Source: Burkholderia sp. 8Y
GTDB lineage: Bacteria > Pseudomonadota > Gammaproteobacteria > Burkholderiales > Burkholderiaceae
Reading direction: 5' to 3'
Assembly: GCF_902506145.1 (NCBI RefSeq)
Contig: NZ_LR733520.1
Coordinates: 1,274,640-1,338,639 of the forward strand
Length of the DNA: 64,000 nucleotides
Shown: positions 49,037 to 59,517 of the stretch, one piece after another
Layout: each line of letters opens with the position of its first letter
Numbering within the stretch: position 1 is the first letter of the stretch
Translations under genes and position numbers: made by a program
Notes under the pieces: generated by a model
Told to the model about the DNA's origin: nothing
What the model saw: the letters and a program-made list of their open reading frames with translations, nothing else
The model's database searches: none

Positions 49037-49819
49037 TTACTTGATCACCGCTTTCTTGCGCAGATTCTCTTCGAACGCCTGCAGCTTTTCCTGCTGCATC
49101 TGCTGCGCGATCTGCGGCTTGACCTGCTCGAACGGCGGCGGCGCGACCTCGCGGCTGTCGTCCAGACGGATGACGTGCCAGCCAAATTGCGTCTTCACCG
49201 GCGCGGGCGTGACTTCGCCCTTCTTGAGCTGCTCCGCCGCTGCGCCGAACTCCGGCACATACGCCGACGGCGCCGACCAGTCGAGATCGCCGCCGTTCTT
49301 GCCCGATCCCGGGTCCTTCGAATACTGCTTCGCGAGGTCTTCGAAGCTCGCGCCGCCCTTGATCTTCGCGATCAGATCCTTCGCCTGCGCCTCGTTATCC
49401 ACGAGGATGTGATGCAGATGCAGTTCCTTGCCGCCGCCTTGCTGCTTCACGAGCTGGTCGTAGCGCGCCTTGAGCTCGGCATCGGTCGGCTTGTTCTTGG
49501 CGACGAAGTCTTCGATCATCGCGCGCAGCACGACGGTCTGCTGCGCGACCGCCAGTTGCGCCTTCACGTCCGGCCGGTTCGCGACACCTTCGCGGGCCGC
49601 TTCCTGCATCAGAATTTCGCGGTTGATGAGTTCTTCGCGCACGGCCTGTTGCAGTTGCGGCGAATCCTGCTGACCCTGCTGGACGAGTTGCTTCACGAGC
49701 GCATCGGCGCGCGCGGTGGGAATCGGCGTGCCGTTGACCACAGCAATGTTCTGCGCAAACGCGGGAGCCGCCGCGAACGCAGCCAGCAACACCCAGACGC
49801 GGGTTTTTTTCAAAGTCAT
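49037..49819 (-). CDS. Periplasmic peptidyl-prolyl isomerase (parvulin)
   Basis: 260 residues. Signal peptide MTLKKTRVWVLLAAFAAAPAFA (cleavage near residue 22). N-terminal helical SurA/PrsA-like part with NGTPIPTARADALV. Parvulin domain about residues 130-225 (LHLHHILVDNE, FEDLAKQYSKDPGSGKNGGDLDW, KTQFGWHVIRLDD). It helps fold outer-membrane or periplasmic proteins. It is the last gene of the minus-strand run yciB-bolA-ppi, 104 bp after bolA. Confidence 0.93.
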   Translation of the reverse strand: MTLKKTRVWVLLAAFAAAPAFAQNIAVVNGTPIPTARADALVKQLVQQGQQDSPQLQQAVREELINREILMQEAAREGVANRPDVKAQLAVAQQTVVLRAMIEDFVAKNKPTDAELKARYDQLVKQQGGGKELHLHHILVDNEAQAKDLIAKIKGGASFEDLAKQYSKDPGSGKNGGDLDWSAPSAYVPEFGAAAEQLKKGEVTPAPVKTQFGWHVIRLDDSREVAPPPFEQVKPQIAQQMQQEKLQAFEENLRKKAVIK

Positions 49820-49923
49820 CGGAGGTTCCTAACTGAACAAACAGACGCCTTCGCAGGCGGGTTTAGCGAGATTGAAGCCAGGCGCCGGCCGCGGCGGACT
49901 GGCGCGAACGGGCGAACCGCGAT

Positions 49924-50238
49924 CTATTCGAATTGTTCTGCGAATTCTTGCGGCGTATAAGCCCGGATGGCGAGCGCATGCACGCCGCGCCGCATTTCCT
50001 CGGCCAGCGCATCATACACCAGCCGATGCCGCGCCACGCGGGCCTTGCCGGCGAAGCGTTCCGCGACGATCGTCACCGTGTAATGACTGCCCGACGCCGC
50101 GCCCGCGTGCCCCGCGTGCGCGGCGCTGTCGTCCTCGATATGGACCGACTGCGGATCGAGCGAGACATTCAGACGCGCTTCGAGGTGCGCGATTTTTTCC
50201 TGGGCGCTTGCGGCCATGAAATCGAAAGGCGCGGTCAC
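49924..50238 (-). CDS. BolA family protein
   Basis: 104 residues of the BolA fold, with the conserved C-terminal [21 protein letters not shown] part and the short His in RHRLVY. BolA proteins pair with monothiol glutaredoxins to handle iron-sulfur clusters and can bind DNA. The GTG start at 50238 is chosen because AAGGAGGACAACCA precedes it at ideal spacing and because GTGA overlaps the yciB stop, which implies translational coupling. An ATG seven codons later (50217) is the alternative. Confidence 0.87.
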   Translation of the reverse strand: MTAPFDFMAASAQEKIAHLEARLNVSLDPQSVHIEDDSAAHAGHAGAASGSHYTVTIVAERFAGKARVARHRLVYDALAEEMRRGVHALAIRAYTPQEFAEQFE

Positions 50239-50771
50239 TGGTTGTCCTCCTTCATGTACTTGGCGAGCCAGAAACTCTGCGCGACGATGAAGAGCACGAG
50301 GCAGCCGGTCGCGCCGAAGAGCTTGAAGTTGACCCACTGATCGGTCGTGAAGTGATAGGCGACGAAGAGATTCACGATGCCGAGCAGCGCGAAGAACACC
50401 GCCCACGCGACGTTCAACTGTCCCCATACGCGATGCGGCAGAACGATCTGCTTGCCCATCATCGCTTCGATCAGGTTCTTCTTGAAGCCGAGTTGCGCGA
50501 CGATCAGCGCGAAAGCGAACAGCCAGTAGAGCGCCGTGGGCTTCCACTTGATGAACGTGTCGTTGTGCAGCACGAGCGTCGCGCCGCCGAACACGACGAC
50601 GACGCCGAGGCTCACCCACAGCATCGGATCGACCTTGCGGTGCCGGAACGCGACCCAGGCAATTTGCACGAGCGTCGCCGCGATTGCCACGGCCGTCGCC
50701 GTATAGATGCCCCAGATCTTGAAAGCGACGAAAAAGAGGATGATCGGAAACAGATCGAACAGGAATTTCAT
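50235..50771 (-). CDS. yciB: Inner-membrane protein YciB (septation protein A)
   Basis: 178 residues with five membrane segments ([20 protein letters not shown] at the start, then about 22-42, 52-68, 81-95, 118-136, 148-170). The family is needed for cell-division and envelope integrity in enterics and Shigella. Contains KMxGKQI-like MMGKQIVLP and [12 protein letters not shown]. Its stop overlaps the bolA start. A hairpin (50830-50851) lies between it and msrB. Confidence 0.93.
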   Translation of the reverse strand: MKFLFDLFPIILFFVAFKIWGIYTATAVAIAATLVQIAWVAFRHRKVDPMLWVSLGVVVVFGGATLVLHNDTFIKWKPTALYWLFAFALIVAQLGFKKNLIEAMMGKQIVLPHRVWGQLNVAWAVFFALLGIVNLFVAYHFTTDQWVNFKLFGATGCLVLFIVAQSFWLAKYMKEDNQ

Positions 50772-50913
50772 TGGCGTCCGGAAGTGAGGCGAATCGTGGG
50801 GTGCGGGGCGCGCGATACCGCTAAACGAACGCCCGCTCGGGAGAGCGGGCGCGGGCCGGGCGGCGGCTTCCAGCGAGCGTGCTGGACCGTCTCGCCACAG
50901 GCATCGAACCCGG

Positions 50914-51336
50914 TTACTTGGGTTCGAATTGTAGCGCAGCCGAGTTGATGCAATACCGCAGGCCCGTGGGCGCGGGGCCGTCCTCGAACACGTGGCCGAG
51001 GTGCGCGCCGCAGTTCTTGCACTGCACTTCGATGCGCAGCATGCCGTGCGAGCGGTCGGTCTTTTCCTGGATCACTTCGCCGTTGATCGGCTTGAAGTAG
51101 CTCGGCCAGCCGCAGCCGGCGTCGAACTTGGTGTCGGATTCGAAGAGCGGCGTGCCGCAACACACGCAGTCGTACACGCCGCGCTCGAAGTGATCCCAGT
51201 ATTCGCCGGTGAACGGCCGTTCGGTCGCCGCGTGGCGCGTGACCTGATATTGCATGTCGTTGAGTTCGCGGCGGTAGGCCGCGTCGTCTTTTTGCAGCGG
51301 ATGCTCGGTGGCGCCGGGGGTGTCGTCTCGGTTCAT
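50914..51336 (-). CDS. msrB: Peptide-methionine (R)-S-oxide reductase
   Basis: Repairs the R form of methionine sulfoxide in proteins. 140 residues with zinc cysteines DCVCCG and [12 protein letters not shown], the GCGWPSYF core and the catalytic Cys in [12 protein letters not shown]. The start lies 43 bp after the selO stop, so selO and msrB are probably one unit. Confidence 0.96.
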   Translation of the reverse strand: MNRDDTPGATEHPLQKDDAAYRRELNDMQYQVTRHAATERPFTGEYWDHFERGVYDCVCCGTPLFESDTKFDAGCGWPSYFKPINGEVIQEKTDRSHGMLRIEVQCKNCGAHLGHVFEDGPAPTGLRYCINSAALQFEPK

Positions 51337-51379
51337 GGTCTTCCTTTCGGTGCTTGTGGCGATGTAGTTGGGGGCGGGC

Positions 51380-52975
51380 TCAGGAAGAACAACTCACTTC
51401 GAGATCGCTCGCCCAGTCCGGCGGCAGGCCGGCGTAAGCCTCGTTTTCCGGTTGTTCGTCGAAGGGGCGGCGCAGCACGTCGAGCAGGCGCGCGACTTCC
51501 GAGAAGTCTTTCTCGTTTGCCTGACGGATGGCCTGCTCGGCTAGATGATTGCGCAGCACGAATTTCGGATTCACGCGATTCATCGCCGCCGCGCGGGCCG
51601 CGTCGTCGCGCGTTTCGTGCGCGAGACGCTCGCGATACTGCACCGCCCACGCGTCGAAGGCCGCGCGATCGAGGAACAGATCGCGCACGGGCGCGTCGCC
51701 CGAAGCATCCGCTTTCGCGAGCTTCGACAGATTGCGGAACGTCAGCGTGAAGTCCGCGCGGTTGCCGTGCATGATTTCGAGCAGGCCGTTGGCGAGTGTG
51801 TCGTCGCCTTCGCGCGCCGTCTCGAGGCCCAGCTTCGCGCGCATCTTCGCTTCCAGCGCCGGCGCGAAATACGTCTTATAGCGTTCGAGCACCTTCTGCG
51901 CTTGTTCGACCACACGTTCCGCGCGGCCTTCTTCCGGCAGCTTCGCGCCGAAAAGCGGCACGAGCGCCTGCGCGAGACAGAAGAGGTTCCAGTACCCGAC
52001 CTGCGGCTGCCGGCTATACGAATAGCGGCCCTGCGTATCGGAGTGATTGCAGATGTGATGCGCGTTGAAGCCGTCCATGAAGCCGAACGGACCGTAGTCG
52101 ATCGTGAGGCCGAGGATCGACATGTTGTCGGTGTTCATCACGCCGTGGCAGAAGCCCACGCCTTGCCACTGCGCCATGAGGTCCGCCGTGCGGCGCACCA
52201 CTTCGTCGAGAAGCGCGAGGTAGGGATCGTCCGCGTCGCGGCACTGCGGATAAAAACGCTCGATCACGTGATCGGCCAGCGTCTTCAGATCGTCGACGCG
52301 CTCGTTCGCATAGAAGTGCTCGAAGTTGCCGAAGCGCACGAAGCTCGGCGCGATGCGCGTCGCGATCGCCGCCGTCTCGATGGTCTCGCGGCGCACCGGC
52401 AAGTCCGAGCCGATGACGGCGAGCGCGCGCGTCGTCGGAATGCCGAGATGATGCATCGCTTCCGAACACAGGAATTCGCGGATGGACGAGCGCAGCACCG
52501 CGCGGCCATCGCCCATGCGCGAATACGGCGTGCGGCCCGCGCCTTTCAGCTGCACTTCGAGGCGCGCGCCGGGACCGTCGACTTCGCCCAGCGTGAGCGC
52601 GCGGCCATCGCCCAGTTGACCGGCCCACACGCCGAACTGATGCCCCGAATAGACCGCCGCGTAGGGCAGCGCCTCGGGCGGCCACTCGCGCGTCGGATTG
52701 CCCGCGAAGTAATCGGCGAACGCGGCGTGTTCATCGTCCGCGATGCGGGCGTCGAAGCCGAGCAGTTCCGCCGCCTCGCGCGAGACGGCGACGACGTACG
52801 GATTGGGAACGGGCGTGGCGGGAAGGCGAGTCAGGAACGCGGGACCGAGCGCCGCGAACGAACCGGGGCGTTGGCTCTGGATGGCATCGGCGACCGTCTG
52901 CATGGACTGCGCGAGGGACTCGGGGGCATCGAGTTCGGTCGTTGCGCGCACGGCATTGCTTGGGGAAAACGACAT
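51380..52975 (-). CDS. selO: Protein adenylyltransferase SelO (YdiU)
   Basis: Pseudokinase-fold enzyme that transfers AMP to Ser, Thr or Tyr of target proteins; E. coli SelO acts on redox proteins and is linked to oxidative stress. 531 residues. Conserved blocks are [18 protein letters not shown] (about 110-127), ELQLKGAG-like [14 protein letters not shown] and [21 protein letters not shown] (metal and active site, about 250-270). The protein ends VSCSS, the conserved tail that carries selenocysteine in animals. Start at 52975 follows a weak site. msrB, a redox-repair enzyme, follows at 43 bp. Confidence 0.94.
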   Translation of the reverse strand: MSFSPSNAVRATTELDAPESLAQSMQTVADAIQSQRPGSFAALGPAFLTRLPATPVPNPYVVAVSREAAELLGFDARIADDEHAAFADYFAGNPTREWPPEALPYAAVYSGHQFGVWAGQLGDGRALTLGEVDGPGARLEVQLKGAGRTPYSRMGDGRAVLRSSIREFLCSEAMHHLGIPTTRALAVIGSDLPVRRETIETAAIATRIAPSFVRFGNFEHFYANERVDDLKTLADHVIERFYPQCRDADDPYLALLDEVVRRTADLMAQWQGVGFCHGVMNTDNMSILGLTIDYGPFGFMDGFNAHHICNHSDTQGRYSYSRQPQVGYWNLFCLAQALVPLFGAKLPEEGRAERVVEQAQKVLERYKTYFAPALEAKMRAKLGLETAREGDDTLANGLLEIMHGNRADFTLTFRNLSKLAKADASGDAPVRDLFLDRAAFDAWAVQYRERLAHETRDDAARAAAMNRVNPKFVLRNHLAEQAIRQANEKDFSEVARLLDVLRRPFDEQPENEAYAGLPPDWASDLEVSCSS

Positions 52976-53080
52976 ATTGAGCGCCTCAGAGTTAAACGAT
53001 ATTGTAATTCCGCGCCCGCGGGCCTGCAGGGCGGCACGCGGGCAGGTGTCGGGATCATCCACTCGTCGAGGACTTCACAC

Positions 53081-54739
53081 ATGGCGGCACCGCTTTACGG
53101 TCAGATGATGGACATTCCGCTGCTCGCGTCGTCGTTGCTCTCGCATGCGGCGCGCCACTTCGGCGATACGGAAATCGTGTCGAAGCGCATCGAGGGCGAC
53201 ATCCATCGCTACACGTATCGCGATTGCGAAAAGCGCGCGAAGCAACTCGCGCAGGCGCTGATCGCGCTCGGCGTGGAGCAGGGCGAGCGCGTCGGCACGC
53301 TTGCGTGGAACGGCTACCGGCATCTGGAGTGCTACTACGGCGTCAGCGGCATGGGCGCCGTGTGCCACACCATCAACCCGCGGCTCTTTCCGGATCAGAT
53401 CGCGTTCATCATCGACCACGCGGACGATTCATACGTCTTCTTCGACATGACGTTCGGCCCGCTCGTGGAACGCATCGCGCCGCATTGTCCGAACGTGAAG
53501 GGCTGGATCGCGCTCGGCGACGCCGCGTGCATCGCCGAACATCTCAGCGACATGAGCGTGCCCGTCTTGAGCTATGAAAGCCTCATCGCGCCGCAGGACG
53601 GCGCCTTCGAATGGCCGGTGCTCGACGAGCGTCAGGCTTCGTTTCTCTGCTACACGTCGGGCACGACAGGCAACCCGAAGGGCGCGCTGTATTCGCATCG
53701 TTCGACCGTGCTGCATGCGTACGCCGCCGCGCTGCCCGATGCAATGGGCGCTTCATCGAGCGATGCCATTCTGCCCGTCGTGCCGATGTTCCACGTCAAT
53801 GCCTGGGGCATTCCGCACGCGGGGCCGCTCGTCGGCGCGAAGCTCGTGTTCCCCGGCAAGGACCTCGACGGCAAGTCGCTCTACGAACTCATGGAAGCGG
53901 AAGGCGTCACGTATTCGGCGGGCGTGCCGACGGTATGGCTCGGACTGCTGAATTATCTGAAGCAGTCGGACAAGCGTTTCTCGACGCTCAAGCGCACCGT
54001 GATCGGCGGCTCGGCGTGTCCGCCCGCGATGCTGCGCGCGTTCGAGGACGAATACGGCGTCGAAGTGATTCATGCGTGGGGCATGACGGAGATGTCGCCG
54101 CTTGGCACGCTGGCGCGCCTCTCGTTTCGCCAGAAGCAGCGCACGCCGGAGCAACAGCGGGCATCGCGCGAAAAGCAGGGCCACGCGCTCTTCGGCGTGG
54201 ACATGAAAGTGGTCGGCGACGACGGCCGCGAACTGCCGTGGGACGGCGAGTCGTTCGGCGATCTGCACGTGCGCGGGCCGTGGGTCATCGACCGCTATTA
54301 CCGGCGCGATGAATCGCCGCTTATCGACGGCTGGTTCCCCACCGGCGACGTCGCGACCATCGACGCGGACGGCTTCATGCACATCACCGACCGCAGCAAG
54401 GACGTGATCAAGTCGGGCGGCGAATGGATCAGCTCGATCGATCTGGAAAACATCGCGATGTCGCATCCGCAAGTCGCGGAGGCGGCGTGCATCGCGTGTT
54501 CGCATCCGAAGTGGACCGAGCGGCCGATGATCGTCGCCGTGCTGCGGCCCGGCGCGACGCTCACGCGCGAGGAACTGATCGCGCACTACGAAGGCAAGGT
54601 CGCAAAGTGGTGGATTCCGGATGACGTCGTGTTCGCCGACGAGCTGCCGCATACCGCCACGGGCAAGCTCCAGAAAGTGCGGCTGCGCGAGCAGTATCGC
54701 GATCACGTGTTGCCCGTCGCGGCGGAAAAGGCAATGTGA
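53081..54739 (+). CDS. Fatty acid CoA ligase (AMP-forming)
   Basis: 552 residues of the ANL superfamily, medium- to long-chain acyl-CoA synthetase type. ATP-binding P-loop [16 protein letters not shown] (about residues 188-203), [13 protein letters not shown], and the C-terminal [16 protein letters not shown] and [12 protein letters not shown], plus the catalytic Lys region [12 protein letters not shown]. It activates fatty acids for the downstream beta-oxidation genes. Starts divergently from selO with about a 105-bp gap; a hairpin terminator follows, so it may be its own unit. Confidence 0.93.
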   Translation: MAAPLYGQMMDIPLLASSLLSHAARHFGDTEIVSKRIEGDIHRYTYRDCEKRAKQLAQALIALGVEQGERVGTLAWNGYRHLECYYGVSGMGAVCHTINPRLFPDQIAFIIDHADDSYVFFDMTFGPLVERIAPHCPNVKGWIALGDAACIAEHLSDMSVPVLSYESLIAPQDGAFEWPVLDERQASFLCYTSGTTGNPKGALYSHRSTVLHAYAAALPDAMGASSSDAILPVVPMFHVNAWGIPHAGPLVGAKLVFPGKDLDGKSLYELMEAEGVTYSAGVPTVWLGLLNYLKQSDKRFSTLKRTVIGGSACPPAMLRAFEDEYGVEVIHAWGMTEMSPLGTLARLSFRQKQRTPEQQRASREKQGHALFGVDMKVVGDDGRELPWDGESFGDLHVRGPWVIDRYYRRDESPLIDGWFPTGDVATIDADGFMHITDRSKDVIKSGGEWISSIDLENIAMSHPQVAEAACIACSHPKWTERPMIVAVLRPGATLTREELIAHYEGKVAKWWIPDDVVFADELPHTATGKLQKVRLREQYRDHVLPVAAEKAM

Positions 54740-54775
54740 GCGCGTTGCCGCTGTCCTCGGCGGCGCTCGTCTGAT

Positions 54776-54800
54776 ACGCCCCGCACTGCGGGGCGTTTTG
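54776..54800 (+). terminator. Intrinsic terminator after the CoA ligase gene
   Basis: ACGCCCCGCA pairs with TGCGGGGCGT around a single C and is followed by TTTTG. Confidence 0.75.
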
Positions 54801-54901
54801 CGTTCAGAGATAAGCGCATCGCCGAATTGAACGGCCGTTCATCTTTCGTTATCCTTGGCCGATCAGCCACAATGAGCTATCGCGCGACAGGAGAAGCATT
54901 C

Positions 54902-56986
54902 ATGGCAGTGAACTACATGATCCGCGAAGGCGTGGCCGTCATCACGCTCGACAACCCGCCGGTCAACGGCCTCGGACATTCGACGCGGCTTGGCATCGTC
55001 GAGGGCATCGAGCGTGCGCAGGGCGATGCGTCGGTGTGCGCGGTTGTCCTGATCGGCGCGGGCAAGGCGTTTTCGGGCGGCGCGGACATCACCGAATTCA
55101 ACACGCCGAAAGCAACGCAAGAGCCGACGCTCGCCACTGTCATCAAGACCATCGAGGGCAGCGGGAAGCCGGTCGTCGCGGCGATTCACGCGGTCGCGAT
55201 GGGCGGCGGGCTCGAACTCGCGCTCGGCGCGCATTACCGCGTCGCGTCGCCGGGCGCGCAGATCGCGCTGCCCGAAGTGAAGCTCGGCCTCTTGCCCGGC
55301 GCGGGCGGCACGCAGCGTCTGCCGCGCGTGGTCGGACTGGAGCGGGCGCTCGACATGATCGTGTCGGGGACGCCGGTGCGTTCGGAGACACTCGCGGACA
55401 CCGCGCTTTTCGACGAAATGGCGCAAGGCGATCTGCTCGATGCCGCCATTGGCTTCGCGCGCCGCGTTGCCGATCGAAGAGGCCCGCATCCGAAAGTGCG
55501 CGATCGCCCGATTGCGCACGTTGACGCCGCGCGTTGCTTCGAGTCGGCGCGTCAAGCCATTGCGGTGAAGGCAAAGCACTTTCCCGCGCCGCACAAGTGT
55601 ATCGACGCAATCGAGATGGGCGCGAAGGAAGGTTTCGATCGCGGTCTCGCCTTCGAGCGCGAATGCTTTCTTTTTCTCGTGCAGACGCCCGAAAGCCGCG
55701 CGCTGCGGCACGCGTTCTTCGCCGAGCGCGCGGCCAGCAAGATCGCCGACGTGCCGTCGAACACGCCGCTCAGGAGAATCGAGCGCATCGGCGTGATCGG
55801 CGCGGGCACGATGGGCGGCGGCATCGCGATGAACTTCGTCAACGCGGGCTTGCCGGTCGTGCTGCTGGAAACGAAACAGGACGCGCTCGACCGCGGCCTC
55901 GCCACCGTGCGGCGCAACTACGAAGCGCAGGTCAAGAAGGGCAAGCTCACGCCGGAACAGCTCGACGCGCGTATGCGGCTTCTTCAGCCGACGCTCGCCT
56001 ACGCCGATCTCGCGCAAGCCGATCTGATCGTCGAAGCGGTGTTCGAAGACCTCGACGTGAAAGCGCAGGTGTTCCGTCAATTGGATGCGATCGCGAAGCC
56101 GGGCGCGATCCTCGCGTCGAACACGTCGACACTCGATCTCGACAAGATCGCGGCGTTCACCGGGCGTCCCGGCGATGTCATCGGCATGCACTTCTTCAGT
56201 CCCGCCAACGTCATGAAGCTGCTCGAAGTGGTGCGCGGCGAGAAGACGGACAAGGACGTGCTCGCGACCGTCATGCAGCTCGCGAGAAAGATCGGCAAGA
56301 CAGCGGTGGTGGCGCGCGTATGCGACGGCTTCATCGGCAACCGCATGATCGAGCAGTATGTGCGGCAGGCGCTTTTCATGCTCGAAGAAGGCGCGTTGTC
56401 GGCGCAGATCGACCGCGCCATCGAAAACTTCGGCTTCGCGATGGGCCCGTTTCGCATGAGCGATCTCGCGGGCAACGACATCGGCTGGGCGATCCGCAAG
56501 CGCCGCTATCGCGAGCAGCCGCAGATGCGTTATCCGGCCGTGGCGGACCGGCTGTGCGAAATGGGCCGCTTCGGACAAAAGACGGGCGCGGGCTGGTACG
56601 ACTACGAGGCGGGCTCGCGCGAAGCGAAGCCGTCGCAAGCGGTGAACGACATGATCGTCGCTTATTCGCAGGAAGCAGGCATCGCGCGGCGCGACATCGG
56701 CGACGACGAGATCGTCGAGCGGCTCGTGCTGTCGCTCGTGAACGAAGGCGCGAAGATTCTGGAGGAAGGCATCGCGGCGAAGGCATCGGACATCGACATG
56801 GTGTATCTGACGGGCTACGGCTTTCCGCTCTGGCGCGGCGGGCCGATGTTTCACGCCGACACGCTCGGCCTGCCGAACGTCGAGCGCGCCATGCGCAAGT
56901 ACGCAGCGCAGTGCAACGGCGAAGCGTGGCAGCCGGCGGCGCGCGTGACTGAACTGGCGGCCAGCAACGGGCGCTTCAATGCGTGA
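54902..56986 (+). CDS. Bifunctional enoyl-CoA hydratase / 3-hydroxyacyl-CoA dehydrogenase
   Basis: FadB/FadJ-like trifunctional-type protein of 694 residues. N-terminal crotonase domain (1-190) with [13 protein letters not shown] and [12 protein letters not shown] plus [21 protein letters not shown] linker, then a Rossmann NAD domain ([18 protein letters not shown], about 298-315) with the catalytic His in [15 protein letters not shown] and a C-terminal helical domain ([14 protein letters not shown]). Catalyses two steps of beta-oxidation. The frame upstream to 54827 lacks family sequence; ATG at 54902 follows AGGAGAAGC. It heads the run of eight genes to 61392. Confidence 0.94.
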   Translation: MAVNYMIREGVAVITLDNPPVNGLGHSTRLGIVEGIERAQGDASVCAVVLIGAGKAFSGGADITEFNTPKATQEPTLATVIKTIEGSGKPVVAAIHAVAMGGGLELALGAHYRVASPGAQIALPEVKLGLLPGAGGTQRLPRVVGLERALDMIVSGTPVRSETLADTALFDEMAQGDLLDAAIGFARRVADRRGPHPKVRDRPIAHVDAARCFESARQAIAVKAKHFPAPHKCIDAIEMGAKEGFDRGLAFERECFLFLVQTPESRALRHAFFAERAASKIADVPSNTPLRRIERIGVIGAGTMGGGIAMNFVNAGLPVVLLETKQDALDRGLATVRRNYEAQVKKGKLTPEQLDARMRLLQPTLAYADLAQADLIVEAVFEDLDVKAQVFRQLDAIAKPGAILASNTSTLDLDKIAAFTGRPGDVIGMHFFSPANVMKLLEVVRGEKTDKDVLATVMQLARKIGKTAVVARVCDGFIGNRMIEQYVRQALFMLEEGALSAQIDRAIENFGFAMGPFRMSDLAGNDIGWAIRKRRYREQPQMRYPAVADRLCEMGRFGQKTGAGWYDYEAGSREAKPSQAVNDMIVAYSQEAGIARRDIGDDEIVERLVLSLVNEGAKILEEGIAAKASDIDMVYLTGYGFPLWRGGPMFHADTLGLPNVERAMRKYAAQCNGEAWQPAARVTELAASNGRFNA

Positions 56987-56995
56987 ATCTGAGAG

Positions 56996-57628
56996 ATGAA
57001 ATCAGCGGAAGAAGTGCTGCTTGTCGTCGATGTGCAATACGACTTCATGCCCGGCGGCGCACTCGCGGTCGCGCGGGGCGATGAAGTCGTGCCCGTCATC
57101 AACCGGCTCGCGAAGGCGTTTTCGCATGTCGTGCTGACGCAGGACTGGCATCCGGCGTCGCACGTGTCGTTCGCGACGAACCATGCGGGACGCGCGCCGT
57201 TCGAGACCATCGCGATGCCTTACGGCGAACAGGTGCTCTGGCCGCCGCATTGCGTGCAGGGCTCGCCGGGCGCGGCGCTGCATCGCGACCTGGACGTGCC
57301 ACATGCGCGGCTCGTCGTGCGCAAAGGCCATCACGAGCGCGTCGACAGCTATTCGGCCTTTGTCGAGGCGGATCGCGCGACGCCCACGGGCCTCGCCGGC
57401 TATCTGCGCGAAGTGGGCGCGAAGCGCGTGTGGCTCGCGGGTCTTGCGACCGATTATTGCGTCGCGTGGTCCGCGATCGATGCGCGCGCGGCGGGCTTCG
57501 AAGCGAGCGTGATCGAGGATGCGTGCCGCGCCATCGACCTGAACGGCTCGCTCGAGCGCGCGTGGTCCGACATGCGCGCGGCGGGCGTCGCGCGCGTGCG
57601 GTCGGACGATGTGCTACGACAAGGCTGA
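56996..57628 (+). CDS. pncA: Nicotinamidase, isochorismatase-like (PncA)
   Basis: 210 residues. Catalytic triad by family alignment: Asp12 in VVDVQYDFMPGG, Lys110 in VVRKGHH, Cys155 in LATDYCVAW. Metal ligands Asp50, His52 and His56 in TQDWHPASH. It hydrolyses nicotinamide to nicotinate in NAD salvage. It begins 9 bp after the beta-oxidation gene. Other isochorismatase-fold hydrolases have the same triad, but the DWHPxxH motif is PncA-specific. Confidence 0.92.
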   Translation: MKSAEEVLLVVDVQYDFMPGGALAVARGDEVVPVINRLAKAFSHVVLTQDWHPASHVSFATNHAGRAPFETIAMPYGEQVLWPPHCVQGSPGAALHRDLDVPHARLVVRKGHHERVDSYSAFVEADRATPTGLAGYLREVGAKRVWLAGLATDYCVAWSAIDARAAGFEASVIEDACRAIDLNGSLERAWSDMRAAGVARVRSDDVLRQG

Positions 57629-57685
57629 TCGCGATTTTTGCTACGCTTGGCGCTTCGTTCGTTTATTCGCATAAGAGGAGCCGCC

Positions 57686-57988
57686 GTGCTACGTCACATC
57701 GTCATGTGGAAGCTGAAGGAGTTCGCCGAGGGCGCGAGTCGCGCGGAAAACGCGCAAAAGCTGAAGGCCAGGCTCGAAACCTGCCGCAGCCTCGTGAAGG
57801 GGCAGGGACACTTCGAGGTCGGCATCGCGCAGCCGGGCTTCGACTGCACCTACGACGTCGTGCTCGTCTCCGACTTCGACGACACTGCGTCGCTTGCCGC
57901 CTATCAGGTTCATCCGAAGCATCTCGCGGTGAAGGACTTCGTGGCGGCCATACGCGAAGCGCGTCAATGTCTCGACTACGAAGTGTGA
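57686..57988 (+). CDS. Dabb (stress-responsive A/B barrel) domain protein
   Basis: 100 residues, GTG start at 57686 with AAGAGGAGCCGCC just before it. Begins VLRHIVMWKLKEFAEG and has the FDDTASLAAYQVHPKHLAV segment of the Dabb family, a small dimeric ferredoxin-like fold. Most members have no assigned role; some cyclise polyketides or bind small aromatics. It sits between pncA and a thioesterase with 57 and 5 bp gaps, which puts it in the catabolic unit. Confidence 0.85.
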   Translation: MLRHIVMWKLKEFAEGASRAENAQKLKARLETCRSLVKGQGHFEVGIAQPGFDCTYDVVLVSDFDDTASLAAYQVHPKHLAVKDFVAAIREARQCLDYEV

Positions 57989-57993
57989 CCGCG

Positions 57994-58479
57994 ATGACCG
58001 ATACGCAAGACAAGTCCCCGAACCGCGGCACCGCGATAGAAAGCCCGTTCATCGACGCGCTCGGCGTGCAGCTCGTGAAAGCCGGCGATGGCGAAGGCGA
58101 AGTGCGCCTGCCGCTCGGTGACGCGCATCTGAACACGTGGGGCATCGCGCACGGCGGCGTAACGATGACCCTGCTCGACGCGGCGCTGGCCCTTGCGGCG
58201 CGCAGTGTCGCTGGCGATGGCGTCGGCGTCGTCACCGTCGAAATGAAGGTGAACTTCATGCAGCCGGGGCGCGGCGAGTTGCGCGGCTACGGCCGCGTGC
58301 TGCATCGCTCGACGACGATGGCCTATTGCGAAGGCGAAATCCGCGACAGCGAAGGACACTTCGTCGCGAAGGCGCTCGGCACGTTCAAATACATGAAACG
58401 GCTCGCGGTGGGCCGCGACGTGGTGCGCCAGAAGCTGCGTTCCGATCCCGAGGCCACGCCCGGCCCGAGCGACGCCTGA
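57994..58479 (+). CDS. PaaI family hotdog thioesterase
   Basis: 161 residues, hotdog fold. The conserved core is LNTWGIAHGGVTMTLLDAALALAA (hydroxyphenylacetyl-CoA thioesterase-like HGG motif), then VTVEMKVNFMQPGR. Hydrolyses acyl- or aryl-CoA thioesters. It starts 5 bp after the Dabb gene, strongly suggesting cotranscription. The exact acyl group is not readable. Confidence 0.88.
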   Translation: MTDTQDKSPNRGTAIESPFIDALGVQLVKAGDGEGEVRLPLGDAHLNTWGIAHGGVTMTLLDAALALAARSVAGDGVGVVTVEMKVNFMQPGRGELRGYGRVLHRSTTMAYCEGEIRDSEGHFVAKALGTFKYMKRLAVGRDVVRQKLRSDPEATPGPSDA

Positions 58480-58493
58480 TCAGGAGACTTTCC

Positions 58494-59498
58494 ATGGCAG
58501 AAGCACAGATCAACCGTCAGATTCTTCTCGTTTCGCGTCCGCAAGGCGAAGCGTCGGCGGACAACTTCAGGCTGGTGGAGACGCCGCTCGCGCCGCTCGG
58601 CGAAGGCCGGGTGCGCGTGCGCAATCACTATCTCTCGCTCGATCCGTACATGCGCGGACGGATGAACGACACGAAGTCGTATGCGCCGCCGCAACCGCTT
58701 AACGAAGTGATGATCGGCGGGACGGTCGGCGAGGTCGTGGAATCGCGCAATCCGGCGTTCAAGCCCGGCGACAAGGTCGTCGGCATGTTCGGCTGGCAGG
58801 AATACGGCACGTCCGATGGAAAGGGGATGCAGATCGTCGATACGACACACGTGCCGCTTTCTGCGTATCTCGGGCCCGTCGGCATGCCGGGCGTGACGGC
58901 GTGGTACGGGCTCAACCGCATCATCGAGCCTGAGGCGGGCGAGACGGTCGTCGTGTCGGCGGCGAGCGGGGCGGTGGGCAGCGTGGTCGGCCAGCTCGCG
59001 AAGGCGGTGGGCTGCCGCGCGGTCGGCATCGCGGGCGGCGAGCAGAAGTGCCGCTATGTGGTGGAGACGCTCGGCTTCGATGCCTGCGTCGACTACAAGG
59101 CGGGCAATCTGCGCGACGATCTGAAAGCCGCCGCGCCGAATGGCGTCGATGGCTACTTCGAGAACGTCGGCGGCGAAGTGCTCGACGCGGTGCTCGCGCG
59201 CATGAACGCGTTCGGACGCATCGCGCTGTGCGGCATGATTTCCGGCTACGACGGCAAGCCTTTGCCGATGAAAGCGCCCGCGCTCTTGCTCACGCAGCGG
59301 CTGAAGCTGCAAGGCTTCATCGTCAGCGAGCACATGGACGTGTGGCCGCACGCGTTGAAAGAACTGGGCGTTGCGGTCGCGACCGGAAAACTCAAATATC
59401 GCGAGACGATCGCAGAAGGCATCGAAAGCGCGCCGGAAGCGTTTCTCGGCCTGTTGCGCGGCAAGAACTTCGGCAAGCAACTGGTGAAGCTGAGCTAA
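58494..59498 (+). CDS. NADP-dependent oxidoreductase, CurA/MDR type
   Basis: 334 residues of the zinc-independent medium-chain dehydrogenase family (leukotriene B4 dehydrogenase / curcumin reductase type). Landmarks are the N-terminal LLVSRPQGEASADNF, HYLSLDPYMRGRMND, PGVTAWYGLNRI, the nucleotide-binding VVSAASGAVGSVVGQLAK (about 155-172) and CGMISGYDG. It reduces alpha,beta-unsaturated ketones with NADPH. AGGAGA precedes the start at 58494. Confidence 0.9.
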   Translation: MAEAQINRQILLVSRPQGEASADNFRLVETPLAPLGEGRVRVRNHYLSLDPYMRGRMNDTKSYAPPQPLNEVMIGGTVGEVVESRNPAFKPGDKVVGMFGWQEYGTSDGKGMQIVDTTHVPLSAYLGPVGMPGVTAWYGLNRIIEPEAGETVVVSAASGAVGSVVGQLAKAVGCRAVGIAGGEQKCRYVVETLGFDACVDYKAGNLRDDLKAAAPNGVDGYFENVGGEVLDAVLARMNAFGRIALCGMISGYDGKPLPMKAPALLLTQRLKLQGFIVSEHMDVWPHALKELGVAVATGKLKYRETIAEGIESAPEAFLGLLRGKNFGKQLVKLS

Positions 59499-59517
59499 CG
59501 ACAGCAAAGGATTTCGC

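Noticed and set aside
51545..53080. N-terminal extension of the CoA ligase frame across selO
   Set aside because: The open upstream frame lies antisense to selO; ligase family sequence begins only at 53081.
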